NCBI GenBank assembly: GCA_030248195.1
Contig: JASAND010020134.1
Span: 1-64,000 of the forward strand
DNA from: Trissonchulus latispiculum
Taxonomy: Eukaryota; Nematoda; Enoplea; Enoplida; Ironidae
Direction of reading: 5' to 3'
DNA length: 64,000 nt
Position numbers and translations under genes: made by a program. Positions 47,052-59,204 of this stretch are shown here, one piece after another (position 1 is the first letter of the stretch; the number at the start of each line of letters is the position of its first letter). The notes under the pieces were generated by a model. It saw only the letters and a list, made by a program, of their open reading frames with translations. It did not search any database and was not told the origin of the DNA.

Positions 47052-48897
47052 GGGGGCGTTTCAAAAGACGCTCCTAAGCTTAGGAGCGCTCCTAAGTCCA
47101 GCTTAGGAGCAAACTTAGGAGAATCCCGTTTCAAAAGAATTCTCCTTACTTGCGATTCTCCTAAATCCTTAGGAGCGCTCAGACCGCTCCTAACGGTCCT
47201 CCTAAGTCTATTTTCCCTGTTTTCATTACACAATTTTCTCTTTACTTAAAGTTTTATGAACTCCATCAAGTTATATTTACTGTCTATTGCTATACTTTTA
47301 CTGGGTTTCAAGTTTTGAAATCAATGTACGCATTTGCAGTACAACTCACGTCAAAGTGCAATTTAGGCGAAGTCGCAGAAGCACACATTTTTCGAGAAAT
47401 GTCGCAAATTGTATATACTTATGACTTGGTGACATATGAGTTTTCGAGTTTCGCGCCATTATGCCAGATTTGGAACTTTGACTAGATTGCACTTTGATGT
47501 GATCTGTACTGTATTTACTTTTATCTACTGTTGCTTGTTTATTGGCTTTTAGATGATTTGCATTTCTCAAATTTCGTGAATCGCACGTTCGTTAACGAAA
47601 ATTTGCTTTTCATAGTTAATTTCATAATGAAAATGTTTTTGTTTTCTTTTATATTTATTCATCGATTGGTGTGAAGCTCTGTGGATAACGGCCACGGGTA
47701 CCGATGAATCATGCAGGGTGTGCTTCGAAACAGCGTCAAAATTTTACTAAGCCGATGAGGTTTGACCTGCCAAATCTGCCATCACCATCCTTTCTTTCCC
47801 CCGACACAGTTGAAATTCAACTTTGAAGTCAACAAAATATTTCCTCCGACTTCCGTCTTAGTTCTAGTTCTGAAACTATATAACATAACAGTTATTCGAC
47901 AGTAGTTCGGCGAATAGCCACGTTGATGTGTTAGGCTGACCCGCCCGATCTTAGAATAGATTTTAGTTTTAGATTTTGCAGGTCAAAAACCCTTATAAGT
48001 AGTTTTTCGGCAAATTTTTGGAAGACAATTTTTAACCCCATTTAACGTTTCTAGCTGGCTTTTCAGGCCCAAATTAAGGTAGTTTATTAGCACATAGTAA
48101 GCTGGCAACGGAAAAAGAAAAGCCCTCAAAACTTAGCCACAAACGTTTCCCATTATACAGATCCTAATATATATAGCAAACTTAAAAAATTTAACAGTAA
48201 CTTTCGCAAAACTAAACCAAATTGATTACGTTGAAGAACCATGGATAGGTCTTGGGCTAAGCTTTAAACCACCTCAGTTTCGTTGCTCTACGACCTGTAA
48301 GTTAGTTGCAGTACACAAAAGTACGTGATTTTTTTGTAGGTTGTAGTAGGTTTAACAAAAAATCAGCGGTTAACAAAAAATCAAAAAATCGGATCCCAGA
48401 GGCCAGCTAGCTAGCAACGCTCTCTCATGAGTTTTGGATAGGGCGCACTAAATAACGTATTTAAAGCCTAGTGTTCCAATGTGGGCAACTGACGTTGCCA
48501 AAGTCTTAGTGGTCACTGATGGACCCCGGCAGCGTCCAGTATGAAGCCTGGTGGCTCTAAAATGCTTTTTAAAGGCTAAAATGTTGTTGTTTTCGGGTTT
48601 GTGAGTCATTATAACTTATTTTCAGGCACTTTGGCAGAGAAACTTAGGATTTCGTATGTAGGTGGGGTGTGCCCCTAATAGACCCTACCCGACCCTCCAG
48701 CTACCGACTGGACAGTCCGAAGTGGCTACAAACGCGTCCTAGGGGGTTTCTAATGCGCAGAATTCAAATCTGGCATTAAGCAAATAGGCTATTAGGCTCT
48801 AATATGGGCAAACTGTCTGTGATGCGAACGCAGTGATTAACGAAATCACGTCATTTTTACAACTTGGAGTATTAATTGGAGCAAAGTTGGGCTCCTT

Positions 48898-49290
48898 TGA
48901 TAAACCACAGCACATTAGACGTTAGTTAACCTCCACCCGTATAGACCTACAACACCCAATTTTTCGCACTTTGATTACACTGATCTAAGGATTATTTTAC
49001 ACGATATCAAAGAGCTATATGTCAGTACTATTTCTGGAAAATTTGGGTACCGTACCTTGCGCATAGCGATCAGGGCGAGGCAAAGTTTGTGTACGTGTCA
49101 TGTTGAGCTATGGACCGACAACACCAACTTCTGATGGCTCCACAGGACGCTACGCTGCATGGAATTCTTTCAAACTTTAAATTATTTTATACTAAACCTA
49201 ATACACATATGGCAAAAGACTAGCTAGCTTTTCCAACATCGAACTTTTAGTGAAATTCGTAGCCCCCCCCCCCCCTTAAAGGTCTGCCCC
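48898..49290 (-). repeat. Inverted copy of dispersed repeat A
   Basis: Matches 50846-51240 in reverse: GGTGGAGGTTAACTAACTTC-like, CAAACTTCGCCTCGCCCTG-like, GTTGGAAAAGCTAGCTAGTC and the long C/G run are all shared. A third copy lies at 53792-54190. Confidence 0.75.
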
Positions 49291-50845
49291 GAACGCTTAA
49301 AGAGGGCCTAGGGACTCAAACTCACAGACTGTAATGTCGAGATGTATGGCTATCACAATGAAAAATTGAGTCTTTGCGTGAGTGAGTGAGTGAGTCAGGG
49401 TGGAGTGATTTTTTGTTAAAATTTCGGTTAATTTTTTGTTAAGCTGCTGCTACTATTACTACTACTACTACTACTACTGCTATAATTGGCCAAAAGCTAA
49501 GGTAGGCTACAGGGCTGCCTATTTTATTAAATCAAATACGGCGCACAGCCACCTCGTGACTTTTGCAAAATTGCAAATTTTGACCTGTTGTAGCTGAAAC
49601 AGTAAACAAATTCTTAATTTTAACCGAATTCTTTTCAAACAACAATTGTTATAAAAATTAGGATTTCATCAAACCGTTAATCCATCAGAGCTGAATGAGA
49701 ATTTTGAAAAATCATGAACACCAAAATTTGTACTTTGGCGTCCTACAAAACGATTGTGTAGGTATGAGATATTGTTGCCCAACCTTAAGGTGCTGGTATC
49801 GTTTTGTGCAGTGCTTTTGTGGGTATTTTTTGAAACGCCATAAGTTTCGCAATTTTGTGATTTGGAAGGAGCTTTATACATCATTTTAAAGCTAATAATC
49901 TGTAGATTCTCATGAGAATACGAAACTAGTAAAAATTCCCAAAAAATAGCGAAAATTTTCTGACATACTGACATCTGACAGGCTGAGTATAGACCAAAAA
50001 GTTTTGAACATCGATTTCTCAAAACTGTGGAATGAGCCAAAATTTTTTCTTGTGCTGTCCTATAAAGGACATATCGGCCGAGGGACATTTTTTTGGATTT
50101 GGCTTAGCAGGTCTTAACGGTCAAGGAAATCCATTAAATGTGCGGTGACACGAAATTTCGCAACTTTGCATTGAGTTTTCTCGCAACTGGAGATGTTTTA
50201 GCTCAAACCAAGAAAAATGTCCCTCCGCAATAGTGCGAGTTCTCATTTTGCCAAAAATCACGCGAATCCATTGGGTAGTTTTTGAGAAATCGATGTTCAA
50301 AACAAAATAATTGCAGTTTTGCCAAAATGGTTTTTCGGCCAAATCTCTAGCTTAGAGCAACAAACTCCGGCTAATAGGCATTGATAAAATGTGCAATGAG
50401 ACTGTGTATCGATCGAGTATAAATAAACCAAAATTGTCCGTACGATTTGGCAGTAATTTTGAAAAAACTGATTTTCTCGAAAACGGCCATTTTTGGACCC
50501 CAAAAATCGTTTTTTGCTTATACTGACTTAACCACTAGACATAGCTCAAAAGTTGTAAAAGCAAAAATGTTCATTTGTGCACCTTCTTTCCAGCCATACC
50601 AACCAATCTGGTGTCTCGACTATGGACTGAGAGAATAATGGCAAAAACCAAAAATTTACTATCTTTGCACCTAAAAATGCGGGACTTGTCCCAGAATGTT
50701 AAAGAGCACCGGAATAGTGCATTTGAAAAGTTTCATCCACTTTCATAAAGAATTAAAGCCTATAGGGTCAAATTTACACAAAGTGATACCAGCACCTTAA
50801 GCTTTCTACCTTGATATGTCGGCTTGCTTTGCAATGCAGTTAAGG

Positions 50846-51940
50846 GGGGGGGGGCTACGAATTTCACTAAAAGTTCGATGTTGGAAAAGCTAGCTAGTCT
50901 TTTGCCACATAATAGTATTAGGTTAAGTGTAAAATAGTTTAAAGTTTGAAAGAATTCCATACAGCGTAGCGTCCTGTGGAGCCATCAGAAGTTGGTGTTA
51001 TCGGTCCAAAGCTCGACATGACACGTACACAAACTTCGCCTCGCCCTGATCGCTATGTGCAAGGCACAGTACCCAAATTTTCAGGAATTAGTTCTGATAT
51101 ATAGTGCTTTGATATCGCGTAAAATAATCTCTAGACCGTTGCCTACTTTTCTGTGCGATACGATCAAAATGCGAAAAATTGGGTGTTGTAGGTCTATACG
51201 GGTGGAGGTTAACTAACTTCTAATGAGCTGTGGTTTACCAAATGAACCAAACTTTGCGGCAATTAATACTCCAAGTATCTGTCTTAACTTTGGTATAAAT
51301 GACGTGATTTCGCTAATCCCTGTGTTCGCAGTGCTGGATTATATTATCGATATTGTCGCTGTTATTTGGCGCCATTTCGAAGATGTGAGTCAATTACTCC
51401 AAAGTACTGCGGCAGAATCGGCTGAAACTTAGCACATTACAGGCCAGTGAGTGCACCAAGATGTGCCGAAAGCTATGTCTCTAAACCTCGCTCCAATGTT
51501 TATAAATGCTAGATTGATTTCTCGAAGCATGGATGGCGATCGCTCCAAAAAGCTCTAAGACAGTTGTAAGCACATACTGAACGAAGGAAGCGTCATATCG
51601 AAAAACGGATTTCATATTCGGATTCAGCAGGTCAAATAACCCCTATAACCACCTTTTTGGCAAAATCGGAGACAAAAAAGTTTTTGACCCCATTTTTACT
51701 GCGCTTAGCTAGCTTTTCAGGCCTAAAAATAAGGGTTATTTCTTAACGAAAAGTTGGCTAGCATACTAACCAGAAAACCAAAGCCCTTGAAACTCACAGA
51801 CAGTATGCCCCTATTAGAGCCTAATAACTGGTAAAAAGCTGGGGTAGGCTAGGGGCTGCCAATTTTATTAGATCGAAAACGGCGCACGGTCACCTCGCAA
51901 CTTTTTGCAAAATTTCAAACTTTGAGCTGTTATAACTAAA
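50846..51940 (+). repeat. Dispersed repeat A-B, direct copy at 53792-54815
   Basis: Starts at a G-run (GGGGGGGGGGCTACGAATTT) and includes AAAAGTTCGATGTTGGAAAA, TCCTGTGGAGCC, ATGCGAAAAA, then ACGAAGGAAGCGTCATATCG and GCAAAATCGGAGA. The same order occurs at 53792-54815. Part of the second half also occurs at 48003-48140 and around 49490-49820. The family is large, non-coding and not recognised. Confidence 0.72.
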
Positions 51941-52902
51941 GAAGGAAGCAACGCTCGAAAGCCGGAATACTTTTAATATGTAGCACTAGTAACAGCTAAC
52001 ATCTATGGCTGAAAGTTGCAGAATCGGTCGAACCGTTAATTCACCAGAGCTGAAAAACCCTTTTTGAAAAATCCCGTTTTTCGCACCAAAATTTCTACTT
52101 TGGCGTCCTGCCAAAAACGGTGTATATGAGATATATTGTTGCCCACCCTAAACTTTTTTACTTTGATATGTTGGCTAACGTTGGGCGGGAAAGTAGCTCT
52201 CTCCGACGATGTTGTGCCAACCCGTTCGTAGCCCCCCCCCTTAAAATGCAGCTCATGTCGTATCGTGCTAACCAGTTTGTAGCCACCTCCCCCAATAATG
52301 TCTTGGGGGATTCCAGTCGCAACATGTCGCAAAATGAAACTAAGCAATAAGTAACGGAACTAACTAAAACAAATGTCAGAATTTCATTGGCGTTCCAATT
52401 TCAGCTACTACTGCATAGTGCATGTAAAGTCTAGTTTATATTGCCCGCCAAAAATGCCAAAAACATAAAAATAGTTTGTGCATTTTTGTGAATGGACTAC
52501 CAACAGTGTTGTTAATTCAACATTTGGAATAAAATAAGTGGCATAAGCACAAAGAACAGAAGTGAAAAGTAGCAATAAACAAGATGTAAAAGTAACCATA
52601 AAAATACTTAGGAGGGCTGCTAGGAGGAGACTTAGTAAGGAGCGTCTTAGTAGAATTCTTTTGAAACGCACTTAGGAGCGCTCCTAACTGTGCGCTAGGA
52701 GCTCCTAAGAAGCTCCTAAGCATTCTCCTAAGTCTGCTCCTAAGTGCCCTTAGGAGCGGAGTTAGGAGAATCTTTTGAAACGCCCCCAATATACTTAGAT
52801 ACTGTGCAGTCCCGTGAAAGCACAACTGACAAAATGACCAAAGTTGAAACTGTGAAGCAACGGAAAACATTTTGTTCATTCGTTAAAAAGAACCAATAAT
52901 TC

Positions 52903-53153
52903 GGGCCTTTTTCAGATTACCCCCAGTACTAAAATTTTTAAAATCTGACCAATCGAGCTGAAATTTGGTATGAGTATGTCGAAGACAAAAAATTTTCAGT
53001 TCCCCTTGGTCCTTCTCTTGCGAATCGAAACAAATCAAATTTTGCGATATATGAACACAAACACATACGAAACAAAAACATACACATACCAAATTTCAGC
53101 TCGATTGGTCAAATTTTGAAATTTTTGCACGAGGGGTAATCTAGAAAAGATCC
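52903..53153. mobile_element. Short long-palindrome family copy, 8-bp TSD
   Basis: Left GGGCCTTTTTCAGATTACCC, right (reversed) GGATCTTTTCTAGATTACCC. The flanks AATAATTC (52895-52902) and ATTAATTC (53154-53161) match at 7 of 8 positions. At 251 bp it lacks most of the central arms. Confidence 0.82.
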
Positions 53154-53791
53154 ATTAATTCTGCCTGTAGTCAATGTAAAGAAACAACTACGGATGCCTG
53201 CAAAGGAACAAGAATAAAACCAGAAAAATAAATTAAATTAAAGCAAATTAAGTAAACACCTATTAGGGAGATGAACTAGAAACTGAGAGTACGATGATAG
53301 AAGTCTATACGAAAGAAAACCGAATAGAAAAACAAAGAAAACAATTAACATTAGAGACAAATAAGCAATAGGTATAAAAATGACAAGCTAACACATATTA
53401 CTAGGTAGAAGTAGAAATAAGAGCAAATTTGTATAATTTCTGCACACAGCTAGGCACTTTAATGTGAACAACAATTTTTATAAGAACACAAAACAAAAGG
53501 GGTACATTGCGCTATCTCAAAGCTATGGGATTCTCGTGAACTGAAAGCCTTTCGCCCGTAATTCCACAGGCCAATTGAAAGTAAAAACCTGAAGAAATGA
53601 CGTATATAGGTCAGAGCGGGATTACATAGGAGGACCAGAAGCACTCATTGTCAAAGGATCAAGGTCATTTTTAAAAATTATTTTTTAAAAATATATGTGT
53701 GCTGGTTTGGCCAGCCATCCCGTAGGATGACTTGAGTATATACAACTAGCCTAAACCTACCCGTTTCAGATCTGTTTATAGAATATAAATT

Positions 53792-54815
53792 AAGGAGGGG
53801 GGCTAAAAATTTCACTAAAAGTTCGATGTTGGAAAAGCTAACTAGTCTTTTGCCATGTAATAGTATTAGGTTTGGAGCAAAATAGTTTAAAGTTTGAAAG
53901 TATTCCGCATAGTGTAGTGTCCTGTGGAGCCTGCGCGAGCTGGTGTTGTCGGTCAAAAACTCGACATGGCACAAATATACAAACTTCGATCTGCGCTAAA
54001 CACTATGTGCAAGGTAGGTATACAACAGTGCCCAAATTTTGCAGAAATTGTTCTGACATGTAGTGCTTTGATATCATGTAAAATAATCCTTAATTTAATG
54101 CAAACTCTTCTATGCGATACGATCAAAATGCGAAAACTTGTGCTTGTTGGTCCATACGGGTATGAGTTAACTTAGGTCTTATGAGCTGTACTTAATCAAA
54201 TGAACCCAAATTTTCTCCAATTAACGCGCCAAGTATCTGCCTCAGCTTGCGTGAAAATTACGTGACTTGTTAATCCCTGCTTTCGCAGTTCTAGATTACA
54301 TTATCGAAATTGTTGCTGTTATTTGGAGGCATTTCGAGGGAGTGAGTCAATTACACCAAAGTACTGTGGCAGAATCGGCTGAAACTTTCCTCATTACAGA
54401 CTAGTGAGTGTACCAACATGTACAGAAAGTTAGGTCACTAAGCCTCGCCCTAGTATTTAGAAATGCTAGATTGCTTTTTCGAAGTATACGGGTGAAGATC
54501 GCTCCAAAGTGTTCGAAAACCATTATAAGCGCATGCTGAACGAAGGAAGCGTCATATCGAAAAACGGCTTGCATATTCGGATTCAGCAGATCAACGAGCC
54601 CCCTATAAGCACCTTTTCGGCAAAATCGGAGAAATTTTTTTATCCAATTTTTACTACGCCTAGCTAGTTTTGCAGACCTAAAAATAATAATTATTTCTTA
54701 ACAAAAAGTGAGCTAACACACTAACCACAATACGAAAACCTTCGAAACTTAGAGTCTAATAACTAATAAAAAAAATGAGGGCTGCCAATTTTATTAAATC
54801 GAAAACGCGAGGAGG
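53792..54815 (+). repeat. Direct copy of dispersed repeat A-B
   Basis: Diverged copy of 50846-51940 with the same order of landmarks (GGAGGGGGGCTAAAAATTTC, CCTGTGGAGCC, ACGAAGGAAGCGTCATATCG). It lies outside the 47052-52787 element, so repeat A-B is not part of that element's own structure. Confidence 0.72.
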
Positions 54816-54818
54816 GAT

Positions 54819-54860
54819 AACGCCAGACCAAATTTTGGTCAGGGTCCACGGTCTGGCGTT
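54819..54860. repeat. 11-bp hairpin
   Basis: AACGCCAGACC and its exact complement GGTCTGGCGTT, separated by 20 bases. It lies between repeat A-B and the ACTCG-iterated element; function unknown. Confidence 0.6.
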
Positions 54861-55234
54861 GAATAATTGCTTAATGCAATTACCCGAGGCATGAGGCATA
54901 GGCAAGGCTACTGCCGGAGCAGAAATGGATGCGATGCTTTTACCACATCACAGCCACCCGTTGGCTCCATCCACAAGGGTTTCCCCTCATAGATGGTCAA
55001 CTCCTTGAAAATCTCGGATAAGTACAATGTACAATTAGGGGGGATGTACTGCTGCAGTACCGTAACTATTTATCATAAGGTTGACTGGTGCCAGCTGGAA
55101 CCAGAGAAGTTTGGCTTGAAGAATTGCAGTGAAAAGAAATTAGGAGTTTTAGGAAGTTGGATCCGAAGGATCCCAAGTTACGTGTTTGTGGCCGGTTTTT
55201 GCAGAGAAGTACATTCTCCCTCTCTGGGCGGCCT

Positions 55235-55848
55235 GGGGGCAGTTTCATAAAACTTTTTTCCTACTCGACTCGACAACTAGACTCTGCTAGTTGTCGAGTC
55301 GAGTAGCAATTGTGTTTCATAAAACTTTTGCGGTCGAGCTTGTACTCGCACTGGAGTTGCGAGTCTAGTTGATAGTCAAGTGCGAGTAGATATAACTGCT
55401 GCCTGCTAGCACCTGTTTCATAAAATTTCAGCTATTGCAGGCTAGTCCGCTTCTAGCAGCTGCCTAGTTCTCTAGTGAATTTTGACTAGAGAACTTTCAG
55501 TCAATCTGCTATAACTTTTGCTATTTTAAAATTTTTGTTTAAAAATTTTTACAAAGTGACGTGGAGTATGTTCTTAGTGCTGTCCTAAAATTTTAAATGG
55601 TTTCCTTAAGAGAAAGAAAAGATAAGATTTTTTAAAGAATTATCATCACTCTTAGTAAACTTGAGTCTAGCATGCTCGCAACTCGCACTAGCAGTGCTAG
55701 TGCTAGTAGTAACAGCAGAATCGCAGCTGAGTTTTGTCGAGTTCCTAAAAATTTTTATGAAACACTTGCACTTGAAACTCGAACTAGGCTTGCGAGTACT
55801 AGCATGCTAGTACTCGCATGCGAGCAGAATTTTTATGAAACTGCTCCC
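55235..55848. mobile_element. ACTCG-iterated element with repeated TTTCATAAAA modules
   Basis: Left GGGGGCAGTTTCATAAAAC, right (reversed) GGGAGCAGTTTCATAAAAAT. The module GTTTCATAAAA occurs three times from the left (55240, about 55314, about 55410) and twice inverted on the right (about 55757, about 55836). Between the modules are palindromic runs of ACTCG, CGAGT and CTAG words. No coding sequence and no clear target duplication. Confidence 0.72.
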
Positions 55849-56659
55849 TGGTTTCTGCGTGAAGATCAGTGCAACTGATGTGCTATCAGTAAAAATAGAT
55901 AGAATATTATAATATTTTATTAATACATTTATTTTATCGGAGTAATTGATTAATCACAATAGACACAGAGGGACCTTTTTCACCCTCCATGCCTATTGCT
56001 TTCTAGTCTGAATATATGATTACTTATAATAGAGAATTATGTTGTTATCAACTTAGCTTGGGATGAGCCACCATCAGCACCCAGTTCCAGGCCATTAATT
56101 TTCTGCCGGTGATGAAGCGAGTCGTAAGCACAGGAGCTTGCGTAGTGCAGGCTCCCCATAGTGCAACTTAAAGAATTGACTATTTGCCCAGGTATTGTTC
56201 CAACTCGTTCGGAGCCCCCCCACTTTAAAAACCAAATATAATAATTGTGGGCATATTCCATAATGACGAGTAAAAATTAGAAGCGAACTGAAAAAGTGAA
56301 GAGGATAAGTTGACCGCGGGAAGGCACCTTTAGTTATAAGGGGCATAAACCCACCTTACCGAGGGCATTTGCCGAAGTTACAGCGGGCAACGCCCGAGAC
56401 ATACAAGTGCTTGATGAAATTGCAAATGAAGAAGTGAAATGCATGTAATTAGCAGCAATAAAGTTTCATTTTTGTATTGATCCTAAAAACCCATAAAGAA
56501 ACACAGAAGCTCTTAGATTCAAATTAACTCAAAATGTAGTAGCAAAAAGTTACATAAAAGATCAGTAGACAGACAAAATAATTAGTCAAAACGCTTTTTG
56601 CTAAACAGTACATAACTCTGTTCGGCAGTTTCTACCAAATTTTGGGGAGCAATGGGCGG
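55849..56659. other. Intergenic, no gene recognised
   Basis: A GTTCGGAGCCCCCCCAC segment at about 56208 resembles 52210-52245 and may be a shared repeat end. Otherwise AT-rich. Confidence 0.35.
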
Positions 56660-58092
56660 CAGGGTTTTTTGCGTCCAGAAGTGCGTCTGGACGCAAAGTT
56701 TCTTAACGACGCAACAAAATTTTAACTAGACGCAAGCTAGACGCAACATTATTTCGGGAGAAAATTCACTTTTGTAAGAGTGAAAACCTCAAATGTTTCC
56801 AGTACCAATTTTTCCATATTTTCCAAAAATTTTCTCGGTTTCTGGGGGGCTCCGCCCCCAGACCCTCTGGTGTTTTCCGCTATGTCATCGAATGCCAACG
56901 CTTTGTAATGTGTCAGTAGTTGAGTTATTAGTTGAGTTATCTACCTGTATCGATACATTACAGGTCAAAGCCCATTATTAATAAAATTTGTAGCCGTAGC
57001 CGAATACGCAAATTTTTGGGATCATGTAATGTAATGAGGTTCATACAATTGCATTAGCACAGTTTTTAAAGTCTAAATTTTGTTCTTGACTGGATTTTCA
57101 AAACATTTTCAGCTTCTGAGGGTTAATCCCTTAATTACCAAAAGTCAACCAAATTTGTAGAGCATCCAATTTTTGGTTTGGTTCATTTAAAGCATTCTAG
57201 CGCAGTCATCGAAAAACGTTTGTCCTTAAGAAATTTAGGCATTAAAGGGTTAATCAATCGTATTCGTAACCAACGTTAATATTTCACTGTTTTTGCCTTT
57301 GATTAATGCTGCACTACGCATCGCATGCACGCTCTTTGCTGATTATTACTTCTCAAAATGAAAACAACTCAAAATTCTATAATTTACAAATGTAATTTAC
57401 ACAAAAATGCATTAGGTATTTTAGTTAAATGTATCTGACGACAAATTAATCTTTTTAATCATTTTCATTACGGATTTATCCGCAATTTCAAAAAATTTCT
57501 CCAACTTCTGGGGGGCCCCGCCCCCCAGACCCCCGCTGCTTGTTTTGCATAATGTGTCCGGGATTCATTAGTTCTCTGAGTTTTCAAAACCGGATTACTG
57601 CTTTTGTTCTGAATGATATTAATTTTATAGCTATTTAACTAATTCTTAATTAGTTTAACTATAACATAAAAACATCTGAATAATGTGTGTCAATAATATC
57701 AAAAATTGGTCTTGATATGTGTTAGATACAACAGATGCGAATTAAATCGTTTTGAACATTTGCATTACGCATTTTTCCGTAATCGCAAAACATTTTCTCA
57801 ACTTCTGGGGGGCTCCGCCCCCAGACCCCCCGCCGTGTATATAGGGCATATTTCACATATTTTGTAATCGTGCACTACTTCTCAGTAGCATCTCCGTTCT
57901 AAGTACTTTTTCATACGATTAAATTATGTTTCACTAAAGAAATAATCGACATTTTTATAAAGAATACAATTTTTATATATAAAACACGCTAAAACAATAA
58001 TTTTACCTGGACGCAAAATTTCTTAACGGGACGCAACTTAAAATTAGCTGGACGCAAGGTTGACGCAAATCCGAAAACCAAAAAAAACCCTG
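56660..58092. mobile_element. 1.4 kb hAT element with perfect 8-bp TSD and GACGCAA words
   Basis: Left CAGGGTTTTTTGCGTCCAG, right (reversed) CAGGGTTTTTTTTGG followed by TTGCGTC words. ATGGGCGG flanks both sides exactly (56652-56659 and 58093-58100). Each subterminal region has several GACGCAA/TTGCGTC words. Inside, a unit with the hairpin CTGGGGGGCTCCGCCCCCAG occurs three times (about 56842, 57509 and 57804), each preceded by a TTTTC-rich segment. No transposase was found, so it is non-autonomous. Confidence 0.92.
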
Positions 58093-58658
58093 ATGGGCGG
58101 GCGAAAGCCAGATTGCTTCGTTGATCGGCGTACTAAAGTTCTGAGCAGTTGAAAATTGATCTATGTGCTAGGTTACTATGTCCTACGTTTTTTGAAATAC
58201 CAAACTATTAATGTAGTAGAGAAAACGTTTGACCCGCCATCAACCAAACGGGTAGAGCTTATCAAAATGGTTTCTTCTTACGGTGATGGACAGAACGTTG
58301 TATAACAAAATTACCAAAATTCCACTGAAACCTTTCTTGATAGGATTAAAATCTAGTGTCCTTTTAATTTGCTTTTACAAAGACTATTAGTTTATCCTTC
58401 AAACTGATAGCCAGCAAGTTATTATCTACCAGGTGTAATCTGAGGACAAGACATGCAGAAAGTTGGCATTTTAGGCAAGAACGAATCTTCTATCATGAAG
58501 TGAACGGAAAATATTACACAGGCGGACATATATAGTCGTGGATTTTTCAAAGACGGGTTTTTGGTTGACCACAGCAAACAACCACTTTGAATTATCTCTT
58601 AGTGTTTGTGGCTCTCGATTACTGAAAGTCGTTAATTAGCTAAATATTTTACATGGAC

Positions 58659-58664
58659 TTTATT
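58659..58664 (-). terminator. Poly(A) signal for the TIL gene
   Basis: TTTATT on the plus strand (AATAAA on the minus) about 370 bp after the TIL stop codon. The use of this signal is inferred. Confidence 0.4.
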
Positions 58665-58705
58665 AATTCATGGCAGAATTATGTACATAGATACACAGAA
58701 TCCGA

Positions 58706-58872
58706 GGGCCTTTTCGCGCAGCGAGTTAAACGAGTTAAAAGAGTTAAAATTAACTCAATCCTTTTCGCGCACAGGGTTAAAAGAGTTAAACAGTTCATTT
58801 TAACTCGCCTACAGGGTTAAACGAGTTAAATTTTTTTAACTCTACTCTTTTAACTCGCGCACGAAAAGGCCC
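58706..58872. mobile_element. 167-bp GAGTTAAA-iterated element with CCTTTTCGCGCA modules
   Basis: Left GGGCCTTTTCGCGCAGCGAG, right (reversed) GGGCCTTTTCGTGCGCGAG. The CCTTTTCGCGCA module recurs inside at about 58760, and the rest is GAGTTAAA and TTTAACTC words. The flanks CGA and CAA match at 2 of 3 positions. It has the same GGGCCTTTTCG start as the element at 16500-20390 but a different word. It lies within the probable 3' region of the TIL gene. Confidence 0.72.
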
Positions 58873-59034
58873 CAAGAATTTAAATGTATATATCATAAGA
58901 TAGGCACATATTGTAGCCTTGAATAGTAATATAAACTTGAAGACCTATACAGAAGCCTAAAACCCTCCAACTGAATACAAGAAAATTGTTAGTTATAGAT
59001 GCGATGCAGGTAGGTATACACTGATGCGTAATCT

Positions 59035-59204
59035 TCAGCACACAGATTCATGCACACAGACTCCATTGTTTCTGACGTAATCAGGCTTGCAGAAGCAGCC
59101 CACGTGGCAGAGTCGATCACAAATTGAATACTGAGCTCTCCCGTTCTTGCACTCTCCGTCGCATCCACCGCAGCTGTGATAACGCTCGTTTGGCGGACAT
59201 CTGG
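59035..59204 (-). CDS. TIL-domain (trypsin-inhibitor-like) protein, last exon
   Basis: On the minus strand a good acceptor (attttcttttcag) is followed by two bases of a split codon and 55 codons to TGA at 59035-59037. The peptide starts RCPPNERYHSCGGCDGECKN and includes GCFCKPDYVRNNGVC, ending SVC. It contains ten cysteines in the spacing of a single TIL domain, which folds with five disulfides. Such domains occur in secreted serine-protease inhibitors and in larger extracellular or mucin-like proteins. The exon is preceded in phase 1 by an exon that I could not find, probably carrying a signal peptide, to the right or beyond the window. Inhibitory activity is not shown: the reactive loop of this copy is not obviously standard. 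Confidence 0.88.

Larger units (their letters stand above)
47052..52787. mobile_element. 5.7 kb element with modular CTCCTAAG ends, 3-bp TSD
   Basis: Left GGGGGCGTTTCAAAAGACGC, right (reversed) GGGGGCGTTTCAAAAGATTC, each flanked by AAT (47049-47051 and 52788-52790). Both ends (about 170 bp) are built of CTCCTAAG/CTTAGGAG words, and each contains a second internal GTTTCAAAAGAATTC module. The 5.4 kb interior carries several older repeats (see the next entries), a (CTA)n run at about 49443-49480, a (GTGA)n run near 49378 and long C or G runs. No transposase was recognised, so it is non-autonomous or its coding region is lost. Confidence 0.72.

Noticed and set aside
49669..50088. 139-codon minus-strand open frame
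   Set aside because: Lies in repeat sequence that recurs at 51828-52150 without keeping the frame.
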